From positions 514,201-578,200 of the forward strand of contig NZ_QGLF01000005.1 in assembly GCF_003173055.1 (NCBI RefSeq): a stretch of DNA of 64,000 nucleotides, given 5' to 3'. Made by a program: the position numbers and the translations under genes. Below are positions 50,910 through 59,936 of the stretch, one piece after another (position 1 is the first letter of the stretch; each line of letters starts with the position of its first letter). Source of the DNA: Zavarzinia compransoris. GTDB lineage: Bacteria; Pseudomonadota; Alphaproteobacteria; Zavarziniales; Zavarziniaceae. The notes under the pieces are model-generated. The model was given only the letters and a program-made list of their open reading frames with translations. It had not been told where the DNA came from and made no database searches.

Positions 50910-51971
50910 ATGCAGCCGCTGCACTATCACGCGCTGAAGGTGGCCGAGGTGATCGAGGAGACGGCGGACGCCAAATCCGTGATCTTCGAGGTGCCGGAGG
51001 CGCTCCGCGAGCGTTTCGCCTACCGGCCGGGCCAGTTCCTGACCCTTCGCCTGGGCGAGGCCGGCGGCACCGTCGCGCGCTGCTATTCGCTGGCCAGCTC
51101 GCCCTTCACCGGCGAGGCGCCGAAGGTTACGGTGAAGCGGGTCGCGGGCGGTCGCGGCTCCAACTGGCTGTGCGACAATCTCCGGCCCGGCAGCATGGTC
51201 GACGTGCTGCCGCCCGCCGGCGTCTTCACGCCGAAAGCCCTCGACCGCGACCTGCTGCTCTTCGCCGGCGGCAGCGGCGTGACCCCGGTGATGTCGATCC
51301 TGAAATCGGCGCTGCTGCGCGGCAAGGGCCGGATCGTCGTCGTCTATGCCAATCGCGACGAGAAATCGGTGATCTTCGCGGCGGAACTCCGGGCCCTTGC
51401 CGCCCGCCATGCCGACCGCCTCACCGTGCTGCACTGGCTCGAAACCGTGCAGGGTCTGCCGACGGTCGCGCAATTGTCGGCCCTGGTCCGGCCCTATGCC
51501 CAGAGCCATGACGCCTTCATCTGCGGCCCCGGGCCGTTCATGGACGGCGTGGTTGCCGCCCTGGGCGCCGAAGGGGTCGACCGCAACCGCATTCACCTCG
51601 AAAAATTCATCTCGCTCGACGGCGATCCGATCGCCGCCGTCGCCGCCATCGAGGCGGAAGCCAAGGCCGCCGCGGCCGCCGCCGAGGCCGGCCCCAGGGC
51701 CGAGGTCGAAGTGGTGCTCGACGGTGTCACCCGTCAGATGGCATGGCCGGCCAGCCGCCACCTGCTGGACGTTCTGATGGAAGCCGGGATCAACGCCCCC
51801 CATTCCTGCCGGATGGGCAGTTGCAGCGCCTGCATGTGCAAGGTCGAGGCGGGCGAGGTCAAGATGACCAAGAACAGCGTCCTCGACAAGACCGACCTCG
51901 CTGAGGGCTGGGTGCTGGCCTGCCAGGCCCTGCCGGTCAGCGACAGGGTGAAGGTGGTTTTCCCCGAATAA
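50910..51971 (+). CDS. KshB-like ferredoxin-NAD(P)H reductase with C-terminal 2Fe-2S domain
   Basis: A 353-residue electron-transfer protein. FAD domain residues about 1-105 contain RCYSLASSPF; the NAD domain (about 110-230) contains LLLFAGGSGVTPVMSILKSA and CGPGPFM. The plant-type ferredoxin domain (about 262-353) has cysteines in SCRMGSCSACMC and LACQA. It resembles the reductase of 3-ketosteroid 9-alpha-hydroxylase. The matching KshA oxygenase is not in the window. A strong terminator follows, so hsaA-reductase is one unit. Confidence 0.85.
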   Translation: MQPLHYHALKVAEVIEETADAKSVIFEVPEALRERFAYRPGQFLTLRLGEAGGTVARCYSLASSPFTGEAPKVTVKRVAGGRGSNWLCDNLRPGSMVDVLPPAGVFTPKALDRDLLLFAGGSGVTPVMSILKSALLRGKGRIVVVYANRDEKSVIFAAELRALAARHADRLTVLHWLETVQGLPTVAQLSALVRPYAQSHDAFICGPGPFMDGVVAALGAEGVDRNRIHLEKFISLDGDPIAAVAAIEAEAKAAAAAAEAGPRAEVEVVLDGVTRQMAWPASRHLLDVLMEAGINAPHSCRMGSCSACMCKVEAGEVKMTKNSVLDKTDLAEGWVLACQALPVSDRVKVVFPE

Positions 51972-52001
51972 GCCGAAAATCAGGCCTTTCCGTATTTTTC
52001 G

Positions 52002-52034
52002 CGCGGCGTCCCGGCCCTCGGGCGCCGCGTTTTT
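52002..52034 (+). terminator. strong rho-independent terminator
   Basis: CGCGGCG-T-CCCG, loop GCCCT, CGGG-CGCCGCG, then TTTTT: 11 base pairs with one bulged T. It ends the hsaA-reductase unit. Confidence 0.88.
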
Positions 52035-52075
52035 CGTTCAACCGGAATTGGCCGGGAACCGGCTGATTTCGGGTT

Positions 52076-52093
52076 TAGTCCATGCAGACGATG
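52076..52093 (+). promoter_or_regulatory. TAGTC-type operator/promoter motif, copy 2 (hsaC)
   Basis: TAGTCCATGCAGACGATG ends 77 bp before the GTG start of the dioxygenase gene, the same spacing as copy 1 to hsaA. It follows the terminator, so hsaC has its own promoter region. Confidence 0.6.
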
Positions 52094-52170
52094 ATCGGCG
52101 GGGCCTTTCGTCTAGGGTGGCATCGGAACAGGGCATAAGCGTCCCGAGCGGGAAGCGGGGGAGGACAGGC

Positions 52171-53049
52171 GTGTATATTCGTGAACTGGGCTATGTGCTT
52201 GTCGGCTCGACCGACCTCGGGAAGTGGCGGCAATTCGCGACCGAAGTCCTGGGCCTCCAGGCCCTGGAGACCAAGGACGGCGACCTGCACCTCAAGATGG
52301 ACGGGCGCCAGTTTCGCTTCCTGGTCCGGCCGGCGGCGGACGACGGATTGATCGCCTCCGGCTGGGAAGTGCAGGACCAGATCGCCTTCCGCAAGATGCG
52401 CGCCCATCTGGCTGGCCAGGGCGTCGAGATCGCCGATGGTGACGCCGAAGGTGCCGCACTGCGCCACGTCCAGGAATTCTTCGGTTTCCGCGATCCGGCG
52501 GGCAATGCCCATGAAGTCTACTGGGGGCCGATTTCCGATTTCGCCCGCTTCCAGTCGCCGCTCGGCGTCGCCGGCTTCGTGACCGAGGGCATGGGGCTCG
52601 GCCATGTCGTGCTGCCCGCCATGATGGGTTTCGACGAGACCCACACCTTCTGGACCGAGACGGTGGGCTTCGGCCTTTCCGATATCCTGAAGATCTCGAT
52701 GGTGCCGGGCATGCCGCCCATGCGCATCCAGTTCTATCACTGCAACCCGCGCCAGCACTCGCTCGCCCTGGCCGAGATGCCGAGCCCGGCGAACTGCATC
52801 CATGTGATGATCGAGGTCAAGGATTTCGACGATGTCGGCCGCGCCCTCGATCGCGTCTCTCAGCACCAGGTGCCGGTCGTCATGGGCCTCGGCAAGCATG
52901 TGAACGACGAGATGATCTCCTTCTACATCTTCACCCCCGGCAATTTCGCGCTCGAATACGGCTGGGGCGGGATCACCAAGGACTGGACCGACCACCAGGT
53001 CTTCGAGACCACGTCGACCAGCCATTGGGGCCATCGTCTCGGCGGCTGA
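52171..53049 (+). CDS. hsaC: extradiol ring-cleavage dioxygenase, HsaC/BphC-like
   Basis: A 292-residue type I vicinal-oxygen-chelate dioxygenase that cleaves a catechol at the meta position. Iron ligands are H145 (GLGHVVLP), H211 (NCIHVMIEV) and E262 (FALEYGWGG). The active-site histidine H196 lies in RQHSLAL. The GTG start at 52171 has GGGGGAGGA upstream, which decides it over earlier in-frame codons. The order with HsaA/B/D relatives indicates a catechol with a bulky side group. Confidence 0.9.
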   Translation: MYIRELGYVLVGSTDLGKWRQFATEVLGLQALETKDGDLHLKMDGRQFRFLVRPAADDGLIASGWEVQDQIAFRKMRAHLAGQGVEIADGDAEGAALRHVQEFFGFRDPAGNAHEVYWGPISDFARFQSPLGVAGFVTEGMGLGHVVLPAMMGFDETHTFWTETVGFGLSDILKISMVPGMPPMRIQFYHCNPRQHSLALAEMPSPANCIHVMIEVKDFDDVGRALDRVSQHQVPVVMGLGKHVNDEMISFYIFTPGNFALEYGWGGITKDWTDHQVFETTSTSHWGHRLGG

Positions 53050-53294
53050 CGCCGGGAACTGCCTGCCGGAGTCCGCCATCCGGCAAGCGGAAGGGGCGGG
53101 GGGCATCACGGTCACCGGTCATCCGAGCCTCGAACGGCGGCCGTAATGCTTCCCGTTCCGGCTTTCGGCGGGGGCGGCCGAAAGCGCTTGGCGGCGCCGT
53201 CGCCGGCCGTGCTAGGAATAGTGGAAAAAGCAGCGTCCGAGACGCGGCAGGCTGGCGGCGCTACCGCCGGTCCCTGGGGAGGAAAGAAAGGCAG

Positions 53295-54296
53295 ATGGCC
53301 AGTCGTGCAGTCGGAATCCTGATGGCGGCATTCATCGCCGCCGTCGCGGTCTATGCCTTCTATCCCCGCAGCCTGCCGGATTATCCGGCCACGGCGACCA
53401 ATCCTTCGCGCCTGCGCCTCAACGGTGTCGCCATGGCGGGCGACCGCGTGGTCGCGGTCGGCGAAAGCGGCCGCATCCTGATCAGCGACGATCGGGGCGA
53501 CAGCTGGCGGAACGCCAAGGTCGAACCCGGCGCCGGCAGCGGCCGCGTCGAGGGCACGCTGACCGAGGTCCGCTTCATCGGCGATACGGTGGCGCTGGCG
53601 ACCGGGCACGACGGCATGGTGCTGCGCAGCACCGACCGCGGCGACAGCTGGACCCCGGTCCGCTTCGAGCAGGATTATTCGGATCCCCTGTTCGGCCTGT
53701 GCCGTACGGCCGCCAGCACGCTCGTCGCGGTCGGCAGCTTCGGCCGCCTGCTGCGCTCCGCCGACGAGGGCAGGACCTTCGAGGCGATCCCGGTCGACCT
53801 GCCGGACGGCCCGCACCTGAATGCCATCGCCTGCGCCGCCGACGGCCAGGCCATGGTCGCCGGCGAATTGGCCCAGGTGCTGCGCACCGCCGACGGCGGC
53901 GTGACATGGGATCTGGTGCAATTGTCCTACAACGGCTCGCTCTACGGCGTCGTCCGGGCCTCGGCCACGCGCTGGCTGGTCTTCGGCATGCGCGGCCATG
54001 TCTTCGCCACCGACGATTTCGGCGCCAGCTGGCGCGAGATCGCGACCGGGGTCGAAACCTCGCTGTTCGGCGGGCTGGTGCTCGGCGACGGGCGCGTCGT
54101 GCTCTATGGCCAGGGCAATACCATCCTGGTCTCGTCGGACGGCGGCGCCAGCTTCCGCATCGAGCGCATGGGCGGCCGCGAAAGCCTGGTCGGCGCGCTC
54201 GAGATCGCCCCGGGCACGCTGCTCTTCGCCGGCGAGAAGGGCATTTCCAAATTCACCCTGGGCCGGCCGGTGGCCGCGCTCAACGGGGGGCTGTGA
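53295..54296 (+). CDS. YCF48-like beta-propeller protein
   Basis: A 333-residue secreted protein. An N-terminal hydrophobic anchor (ILMAAFIAAVAVYAF) is followed by about seven repeats of the BNR/YCF48 type, e.g. GRILISDDRGDSW, GMVLRSTDRGDSW and GRLLRSADEGRTF. In plants YCF48 assists photosystem II, but bacterial relatives next to RND and DUF1302/DUF1329 genes probably act in envelope transport. The stop lies three bases before the RND start. Confidence 0.87.
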   Translation: MASRAVGILMAAFIAAVAVYAFYPRSLPDYPATATNPSRLRLNGVAMAGDRVVAVGESGRILISDDRGDSWRNAKVEPGAGSGRVEGTLTEVRFIGDTVALATGHDGMVLRSTDRGDSWTPVRFEQDYSDPLFGLCRTAASTLVAVGSFGRLLRSADEGRTFEAIPVDLPDGPHLNAIACAADGQAMVAGELAQVLRTADGGVTWDLVQLSYNGSLYGVVRASATRWLVFGMRGHVFATDDFGASWREIATGVETSLFGGLVLGDGRVVLYGQGNTILVSSDGGASFRIERMGGRESLVGALEIAPGTLLFAGEKGISKFTLGRPVAALNGGL

Positions 54297-54298
54297 TC

Positions 54299-56722
54299 AT
54301 GTCGACGGCAAAGACCCATTCCCAAGGCCCCGCCACCTTCGCCCGGCGCGTGGTCGAGGGGATGTCCAATCTCCTCGTCCGCTTCCGCTTCGTCGTGCTG
54401 GCGGCGGCGATCGGCATCACCGGCTTTCTCGGCTATGAGGCGCGCAACATCCAGCTCGATCCCGGTTTCGCCAAGCTGATCCCGATCCATCACCCCTTCA
54501 TGCAGGCCTTCGCCAAATACGCCTTCATCTTCCCCGGCCATAACCGGGTGGTGCTGAACCTGCACTGGAAGGGCGAGGGCGACATGTACAACAAGGAATT
54601 CATGACCGAGATGGAGAAGCTCTCCAACGAAGTCTTCTTCCTGCCCAATGTCGACCGCACCCGCGTCACCTCCCTGTTCTCGCCCTCGGTGCGCTATACC
54701 AAGGTGACCGAGGAAGGCTTCATCGGCGCCCCGATCATCCCCGAGATCTTCAACAAGACCGACGACGAGCTGGCGCAGGTGCGCCGCAACGTCGAGGACG
54801 CGGGCATCATCGGCCGCCTCGTCGGCAACGACGGCCGCGACGCCATGATCATGTTCGAGATCCAGGAGAATGTGGCGGGTGAGCGTATCCGGGTGAATTA
54901 CTACGAACTCGCCCACAAGCTGGATGAGATGCGGGCGAAATACGAGAACAAGAACGTCGAGGTGAACGTCATCGGTTTCGTGATGATCGTCGGCGCCATC
55001 GTCGACGGGCTGCTCGGGGTGATCGCCTTCTTCGGCATCTCCTTCCTCATCACCACCGTGCTGCTCTACCTCTACTGCCGGTCGTGGAAGCTGACCGGCC
55101 TGTCCCTGGTCGTCGCCCTGCTGCCGGTGATCTGGCTGGGCGGCCTGCTGCCCATGCTGGGGGCGGGCATCGATCCGATTTCGATCCTGGTGCCGTTCCT
55201 GATCTTCTCGATCGGCGTTTCCCATGCCGTGCAGATGACCAATGCCTGGAAGCAGTCCGTGCTGGCCGGCGTCAGTTCGATCGAGGCGTCGCGGCGCTCG
55301 TTCCAGGCTCTGTTCGTGCCCGGCGCCCTGGCCTTGATCACCAACGGCCTCGGCTTCCTCGTCATCATGCGCATCGAGATCGATATCGTGCGCGAACTGG
55401 GCATGACCGCCTCGATGGGGGTCATGCTGATGATCGTCACCAACAAGCTGATCCTGCCGGTGCTGCTCTCGCTCATCAATCTCGAGAAATCGGCGAGGAA
55501 GCGGGCCCATGCGGTCGACGATGGCGAGGAGGTGCGGAAATCTTGGTGGCTGCTGTCCAGGCTGGCGACCCGGAAGCCGGCCCTGATCGCCTTCGCCGTC
55601 TGGGCCGCGCTCGCCGTGGTTTCGGCGATCGACAGCCGCGACCTCAAGACCGGCGACGTCGGCCAGGGCGCGCCGGAACTCTGGCCCGGCGACCGCTACA
55701 ATGTCGACAATGCCGCGATCCTGTCGCGTTACGACATCGGCACCGACATCCTGACCGTGATCGTCGAAAGCAAGGGCTATACCGAGGCCTGCCTGTCCCA
55801 CGACGTGATGGCGGCGGTCGATCGCTTCGATCTCTTCGCCCGCGGCATCCACGGCGTGCAGTCCGTGCTTTCGGTCCCGGCCATCGGCAAGATGGTGATC
55901 GCCGGCATGAACGAGGGCAACCCGCGCTGGGCCGGCCTGCCGCGCAGCGAAAACGGCCTCGCCGTCGGCGGCTATGCCTATAACCCGGACATCGGCCTCA
56001 ATACCGAGGGCTGCCAGGCGATGAAGGTCGACATCTTCCTGGTCAATCACGACGGCGCCCTGGTCGCCCATGTCCTCGAGGAAGTGCAGGCCTATCTGGC
56101 GGCGGAAAAGACGCCCAACGTCTCCTTCCTGCTCGCGTCCGGCAATGTCGGCGTCACCGCGGCGACCAACCAGGCGGTCGAGGAGGCGGAGCTTGAAATG
56201 CTGCTGTCGATCTTCGGCGCCATTTCGCTGCTGTGCTTCCTCACCTTCCGCTCGTGGCAGGCGGTGGTCTGCATCATCGTGCCGCTCACCATCGTCTCGA
56301 TCTTCTGCAATGCCCTGATGGCCCATCTCGGCATCGGCCTCAAGGTCTCGACCTTGCCGGTGATCGCGCTCGGTGTCGGCGTCGGCGTCGACTACGGCAT
56401 CTATATCTACGAACGGCTGATCCATGAAATGCGCCACGAGGGACGCAACCTGCGCGAGGCGTTCTATGAGGCGATGAAGCAGCGCGGCACCGCGGCCCTC
56501 TTCACCGCCATCACCATGTCGGTCGGCGTCTTCACCTGGGCTTTCTCGGCGCTGAAGTTCCAGGCCGACATGGGCATCCTGCTGTCCTTCATGTTCCTGG
56601 TGAATGTCTTCGGTGCCATTTTCCTGCTGCCGGCACTGGCCGCCTGGCTGCTGCCCGAGCGCGGCTTCGCCCGCGAGGCGGCGAAGACCGTGGCCGATCC
56701 GCTCGTCGCCACCAGCCGCTAA
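54299..56722 (+). CDS. RND superfamily transporter (MMPL type)
   Basis: An 807-residue inner-membrane protein with two MMPL-like halves. TM1 is near residues 25-42, a periplasmic domain follows, then TM2-6 (about 235-400). A second copy begins near 428 with its own TM cluster (about 625-790). GVDYGIYIYERLIHE is a conserved RND segment. It is codirectional with the YCF48 gene and ends at a strong terminator. Hydrophobic substrates such as steroids or their breakdown products are plausible cargo. Confidence 0.88.
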   Translation: MSTAKTHSQGPATFARRVVEGMSNLLVRFRFVVLAAAIGITGFLGYEARNIQLDPGFAKLIPIHHPFMQAFAKYAFIFPGHNRVVLNLHWKGEGDMYNKEFMTEMEKLSNEVFFLPNVDRTRVTSLFSPSVRYTKVTEEGFIGAPIIPEIFNKTDDELAQVRRNVEDAGIIGRLVGNDGRDAMIMFEIQENVAGERIRVNYYELAHKLDEMRAKYENKNVEVNVIGFVMIVGAIVDGLLGVIAFFGISFLITTVLLYLYCRSWKLTGLSLVVALLPVIWLGGLLPMLGAGIDPISILVPFLIFSIGVSHAVQMTNAWKQSVLAGVSSIEASRRSFQALFVPGALALITNGLGFLVIMRIEIDIVRELGMTASMGVMLMIVTNKLILPVLLSLINLEKSARKRAHAVDDGEEVRKSWWLLSRLATRKPALIAFAVWAALAVVSAIDSRDLKTGDVGQGAPELWPGDRYNVDNAAILSRYDIGTDILTVIVESKGYTEACLSHDVMAAVDRFDLFARGIHGVQSVLSVPAIGKMVIAGMNEGNPRWAGLPRSENGLAVGGYAYNPDIGLNTEGCQAMKVDIFLVNHDGALVAHVLEEVQAYLAAEKTPNVSFLLASGNVGVTAATNQAVEEAELEMLLSIFGAISLLCFLTFRSWQAVVCIIVPLTIVSIFCNALMAHLGIGLKVSTLPVIALGVGVGVDYGIYIYERLIHEMRHEGRNLREAFYEAMKQRGTAALFTAITMSVGVFTWAFSALKFQADMGILLSFMFLVNVFGAIFLLPALAAWLLPERGFAREAAKTVADPLVATSR

Positions 56723-56742
56723 GCATCAGGAAAACAAAGGGT

Positions 56743-56773
56743 TTCGGGGCGCTTCGGCGCCCCGAACGCTTTT
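56743..56773 (+). terminator. rho-independent terminator with UUCG tetraloop
   Basis: TTCGGGGCGC-TTCG-GCGCCCCGAA is a perfect 10-bp stem; CGCTTTTC follows. It ends the YCF48-RND unit. Confidence 0.85.
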
Positions 56774-56794
56774 CGGGGGCGGGCCTTTTGCATC

Positions 56795-56812
56795 TAGTCT
56801 GTACGGACCATG
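56795..56812 (+). promoter_or_regulatory. TAGTC-type operator/promoter motif, copy 3 (hydrolase)
   Basis: TAGTCTGTACGGACCATG ends 71 bp before the GTG start of the hydrolase gene. It is the most palindromic copy (GTC-TGTACG-GAC) and again follows a terminator. Confidence 0.6.
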
Positions 56813-56883
56813 CAGGCTTTGGCCTTCGGCGCGATGGTGCACTCAAGTCGGAGACATTCCGGCACCCATCCGGAGGCAACAGC

Positions 56884-57732
56884 GTGAGCGAGACGACGCC
56901 CATTCCCGTCGGCAAATACCTGACCCTGAAGTCCGGGCACCGCCTGCACTATCATGAAGCCGGCACCCCTTCGGCGGACAAGCCCACCATCCTCTGCCTG
57001 CATGGCTCGGGCCCCGGGGCCAGCGGATACTCCAATTTCAAGGGCAACATGACGGCCTTCGCCGCCGCCGGCCACCATGTCCTGGTGCCCGATTACCTGG
57101 GCTTCGGCCTGTCCGACATGCCGGAAGACGTCGAATATTCGACCGACCTGCATGTGCCGGCGATGAAGGAACTGGTCGATGCCCTCGGTGTCACCCAGGT
57201 GGTTCCGATCGGCAATTCGCTGGGCGGCGCGATCGCCCTCCAGTTCACCCTGACCTATCCGGGGCTCGTGCCCAAGCTGATCCTGATGGCGCCGGGCGGC
57301 CTGCAGGAGCCGCAGGAGTATGCCTTCTCCATGCCGGGCGTGCTGCGCATGCTGCAGTTCGTCTCGAACCGGCCGTTCGAGATCGACGATTTCCGCGACC
57401 TCCTGGGTCACCTCGTCCACGACCTGAAGCATATTACCGACGAGGCGGTGGACGAGCGCTATCCGGTGGCGCTGCGCCAGCCGATCCCGGTCTATGCCTC
57501 GATGCGGGTCGGCGTCTATGCCGACCGGCTGCACGAGATCGCCTGTCCGGTTCTCGCCTTCTGGGGCACCCACGACAAGTTCCTGCCGGTCGCCCATGCC
57601 CAGATCCTGGCCGAGAAACTGCCGCAGGCGAAGGTGATCCTGTCCAACCAATGCGGCCACTGGGTGATGATCGAGGACCGGGATTACTTCAACGCCGAGT
57701 GCATCGCCTTCCTCGGCCGCGCAACGGTTTGA
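56884..57732 (+). CDS. hsaD: meta-cleavage product hydrolase, HsaD/BphD-like
   Basis: A 282-residue alpha/beta hydrolase that splits the C-C bond of the ring-opened product. The triad is S112 (GNSLGG), D231 (WGTHDKF) and H259 (QCGHWVM). The oxyanion loop GSGPGASGYSNF is diagnostic for this group. GGAGG before GTG 56884 fixes the start. It is the direct successor step to the HsaC-like dioxygenase. Confidence 0.88.
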   Translation: MSETTPIPVGKYLTLKSGHRLHYHEAGTPSADKPTILCLHGSGPGASGYSNFKGNMTAFAAAGHHVLVPDYLGFGLSDMPEDVEYSTDLHVPAMKELVDALGVTQVVPIGNSLGGAIALQFTLTYPGLVPKLILMAPGGLQEPQEYAFSMPGVLRMLQFVSNRPFEIDDFRDLLGHLVHDLKHITDEAVDERYPVALRQPIPVYASMRVGVYADRLHEIACPVLAFWGTHDKFLPVAHAQILAEKLPQAKVILSNQCGHWVMIEDRDYFNAECIAFLGRATV

Positions 57733-57882
57733 GCGGCCGCGGGAATTAGACGCCGGCCCGGGGATAAATTTGCGTTCGCGGTGCGAAAGCAGGCTTCTGG
57801 GGCGGCGTCCATGATGCAATCAATAGGGGCAAAAAGGGCAAAGCGGTCCAAGACATCGCAGCCCGGCAAGCGGGGGACGGAC

Positions 57883-59916
57883 ATGAAGCGGAACAGCAAC
57901 GCGGCGGCGCGCCGGCGGCGGACCACGGGCCGGGCCATGGCCAGGGCGGGCGCGATCGCGGGCGTCATCGGCGCCGGCGGCGTCGCCCTCGCCGAAGTCT
58001 ATGAATTCGACAATGGTGCCAGCCTTTCCGTCAATGTCACCACCACCTATTCGGTCGGCGTCCGGGCCGAAGACCCCAGCCCGAAGACGACGGACCCCGA
58101 AACCGAATATGCGACCGTCTTCCTGCTGCCGCAGATCCCCCTGCTGCCGCGCCTCCAGGTCGGCACCCAGACGCCGAAAGTGTGGAATTTCGACGATCCG
58201 AACCGGAACTTCGAGAAGGGCGACCTGATCACCAATGCCTTCAGCGCGCTGATGGAAGCCAATTTCAAGTACAAGGATTTCGGCTTCAAATTCAGTGGCA
58301 ACGCCTTCTACGATTTCGTCTACCATGACAAGAATTCGAACGATTCCGCCTATCCCGACGGTATCAACAAATATGAATCGCCGATCGACGAATTCACCGG
58401 GCAGACGCGCTACACCAACGGCGGCCGGTTCCGCGCTCTCGATTATTTCGCCTATGGCAATTTCGACGTGTTCGACACCAGCCTGTCGGTGCGCGTCGGC
58501 AACCATGTGGTGGCCTGGGGCGAGAGCCTGTTCTTCGGCAATATTTCCTTCAGCCAGGGCGTCGCCGATGCCACCCGCGCCAATTCACCGGCGGCGGAGG
58601 TCAAGGATATCCTGCTGCCCTCGCCGCAGGTCTCCTTCAATTGGGGCCTGACCGACGATTTCAGCCTGATCGGCTACTACCAGTTCGACTGGGAACAGAC
58701 CAATCTCGACGGCGTCGGCGCCTATTTCAGCCGCGCCGACCTGGTGGGCCCGGGCGCCCAATTCGCCTATGGCTCGGTCAATCCGTTCCCGAGCGTGATC
58801 GCCCAATATGCCTCGGCCTGTACGCTCAGCGCTTCGATCCCGAATTGCGACAGCTTAGGCATCCCGCAGCAGATCGCGCAATTGCTGTCGAATATCCTCA
58901 GCCAGAACGTGCTCGGGGTCGGCAATCCCGACGACCAGCGCTTCGACGTCCGCTATGCCGGCGAAAAGAAGCCGAACAATGCCGCGCAATGGGGCCTGGG
59001 CTTCACCTATATGCTGACCGAGGCGATCAGCACCGGCGCCTATTTCGTGAAATACCACGAGAAGAACCCGCTGCCGGTGCTCGAAATCTCGACCCCGCGC
59101 ACCGACGTCTTCCGCAAGGGCACGGTGATCGGTGCCGTCACCAGCACGCTTTGCACCCTGCTCGGCCAGGATTGCGGCGGCATGCAGGCGCAGGCGACCC
59201 AGGCGATCGACGATCTCGTCGGCGCCGTCGCGCCGCTCTACCTGCCCTATACGTCGACCGTCACCTATTTCGACGACGTCAAGCTCTATGGCTTCTCGGC
59301 CTCGACCTCGATCGGCGCGGTGAATTTCGGCTTCGATTTCGCCTTCCGCCAGGATGCACCCCTGCTGGTCGACGGCAATATCTCGGGCATCAAGGCCCCC
59401 CAGCCGGTGCGCGGCGACATCTGGCAGGCCAACCTCAACGCGCTCTACATCCTCGGCTCGTCCGACTATTGGGACTCGCTCACCCTGATCGGCGAGGTCA
59501 GCGTCAATCACGTGGTGCGCCACGACACGCTCTACCTCTACGATGCCGAAGGCGCGCCGCTGCAGGACGGCAACGGCAACAATATCAACGAATTCAACCG
59601 CCTGTCCGGCGACGACACGTCGTGGGGCTTCCAGGGCCTGGCGGAATTCGCCTATACCGACGTCTTCCCCGGCGGCTGGGACATGTTCATTCCCGTAACC
59701 TTCGGGATCGCCTTCGGCACGCCGTCCTATTCGGGCTCGCTGGGCGCCCTGTCGGGCAACGGCGACGTCCGCGCCTCGGTCGGGGTCAAGTTCCGCTACC
59801 TGAACAATCTCGAGATCAGCGCCGTCTACAACGCCTTCTTCGGCGACTACGATTCGATCGAGCGCCCGCTGGTCGACCGCGATTACGCGATCGCCTCGGT
59901 CAAATACACGTTCTGA
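57883..59916 (+). CDS. DUF1302 outer-membrane beta-barrel protein
   Basis: A 677-residue protein. The long basic N-terminus (about 20 residues) and hydrophobic segment to VALAEVYEF form an export signal. The rest alternates short amphipathic strands with Tyr/Phe and acidic turns, and the last residue is Phe (VKYTF), the BAM-recognised end of outer-membrane barrels. DUF1302 proteins pair with DUF1329 proteins, which is the next gene 20 bp away. It is a likely channel for a hydrophobic substrate. Confidence 0.88.
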   Translation: MKRNSNAAARRRRTTGRAMARAGAIAGVIGAGGVALAEVYEFDNGASLSVNVTTTYSVGVRAEDPSPKTTDPETEYATVFLLPQIPLLPRLQVGTQTPKVWNFDDPNRNFEKGDLITNAFSALMEANFKYKDFGFKFSGNAFYDFVYHDKNSNDSAYPDGINKYESPIDEFTGQTRYTNGGRFRALDYFAYGNFDVFDTSLSVRVGNHVVAWGESLFFGNISFSQGVADATRANSPAAEVKDILLPSPQVSFNWGLTDDFSLIGYYQFDWEQTNLDGVGAYFSRADLVGPGAQFAYGSVNPFPSVIAQYASACTLSASIPNCDSLGIPQQIAQLLSNILSQNVLGVGNPDDQRFDVRYAGEKKPNNAAQWGLGFTYMLTEAISTGAYFVKYHEKNPLPVLEISTPRTDVFRKGTVIGAVTSTLCTLLGQDCGGMQAQATQAIDDLVGAVAPLYLPYTSTVTYFDDVKLYGFSASTSIGAVNFGFDFAFRQDAPLLVDGNISGIKAPQPVRGDIWQANLNALYILGSSDYWDSLTLIGEVSVNHVVRHDTLYLYDAEGAPLQDGNGNNINEFNRLSGDDTSWGFQGLAEFAYTDVFPGGWDMFIPVTFGIAFGTPSYSGSLGALSGNGDVRASVGVKFRYLNNLEISAVYNAFFGDYDSIERPLVDRDYAIASVKYTF

Positions 59917-59936
59917 GAAAGATGGGAGGAGACATC

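Noticed and set aside
53064..53085. Hairpin TGCCGGA/TCCGGCA after the dioxygenase gene as a terminator
   Set aside because: Only a 7-bp stem with 8-nt loop and no T-tract; could form by chance in GC-rich spacer.
54104..56437. A 777-codon minus-strand frame opposite the RND gene
   Set aside because: Composition is His/Asp/Gln-rich shadow sequence; the plus strand encodes a clear MMPL transporter.
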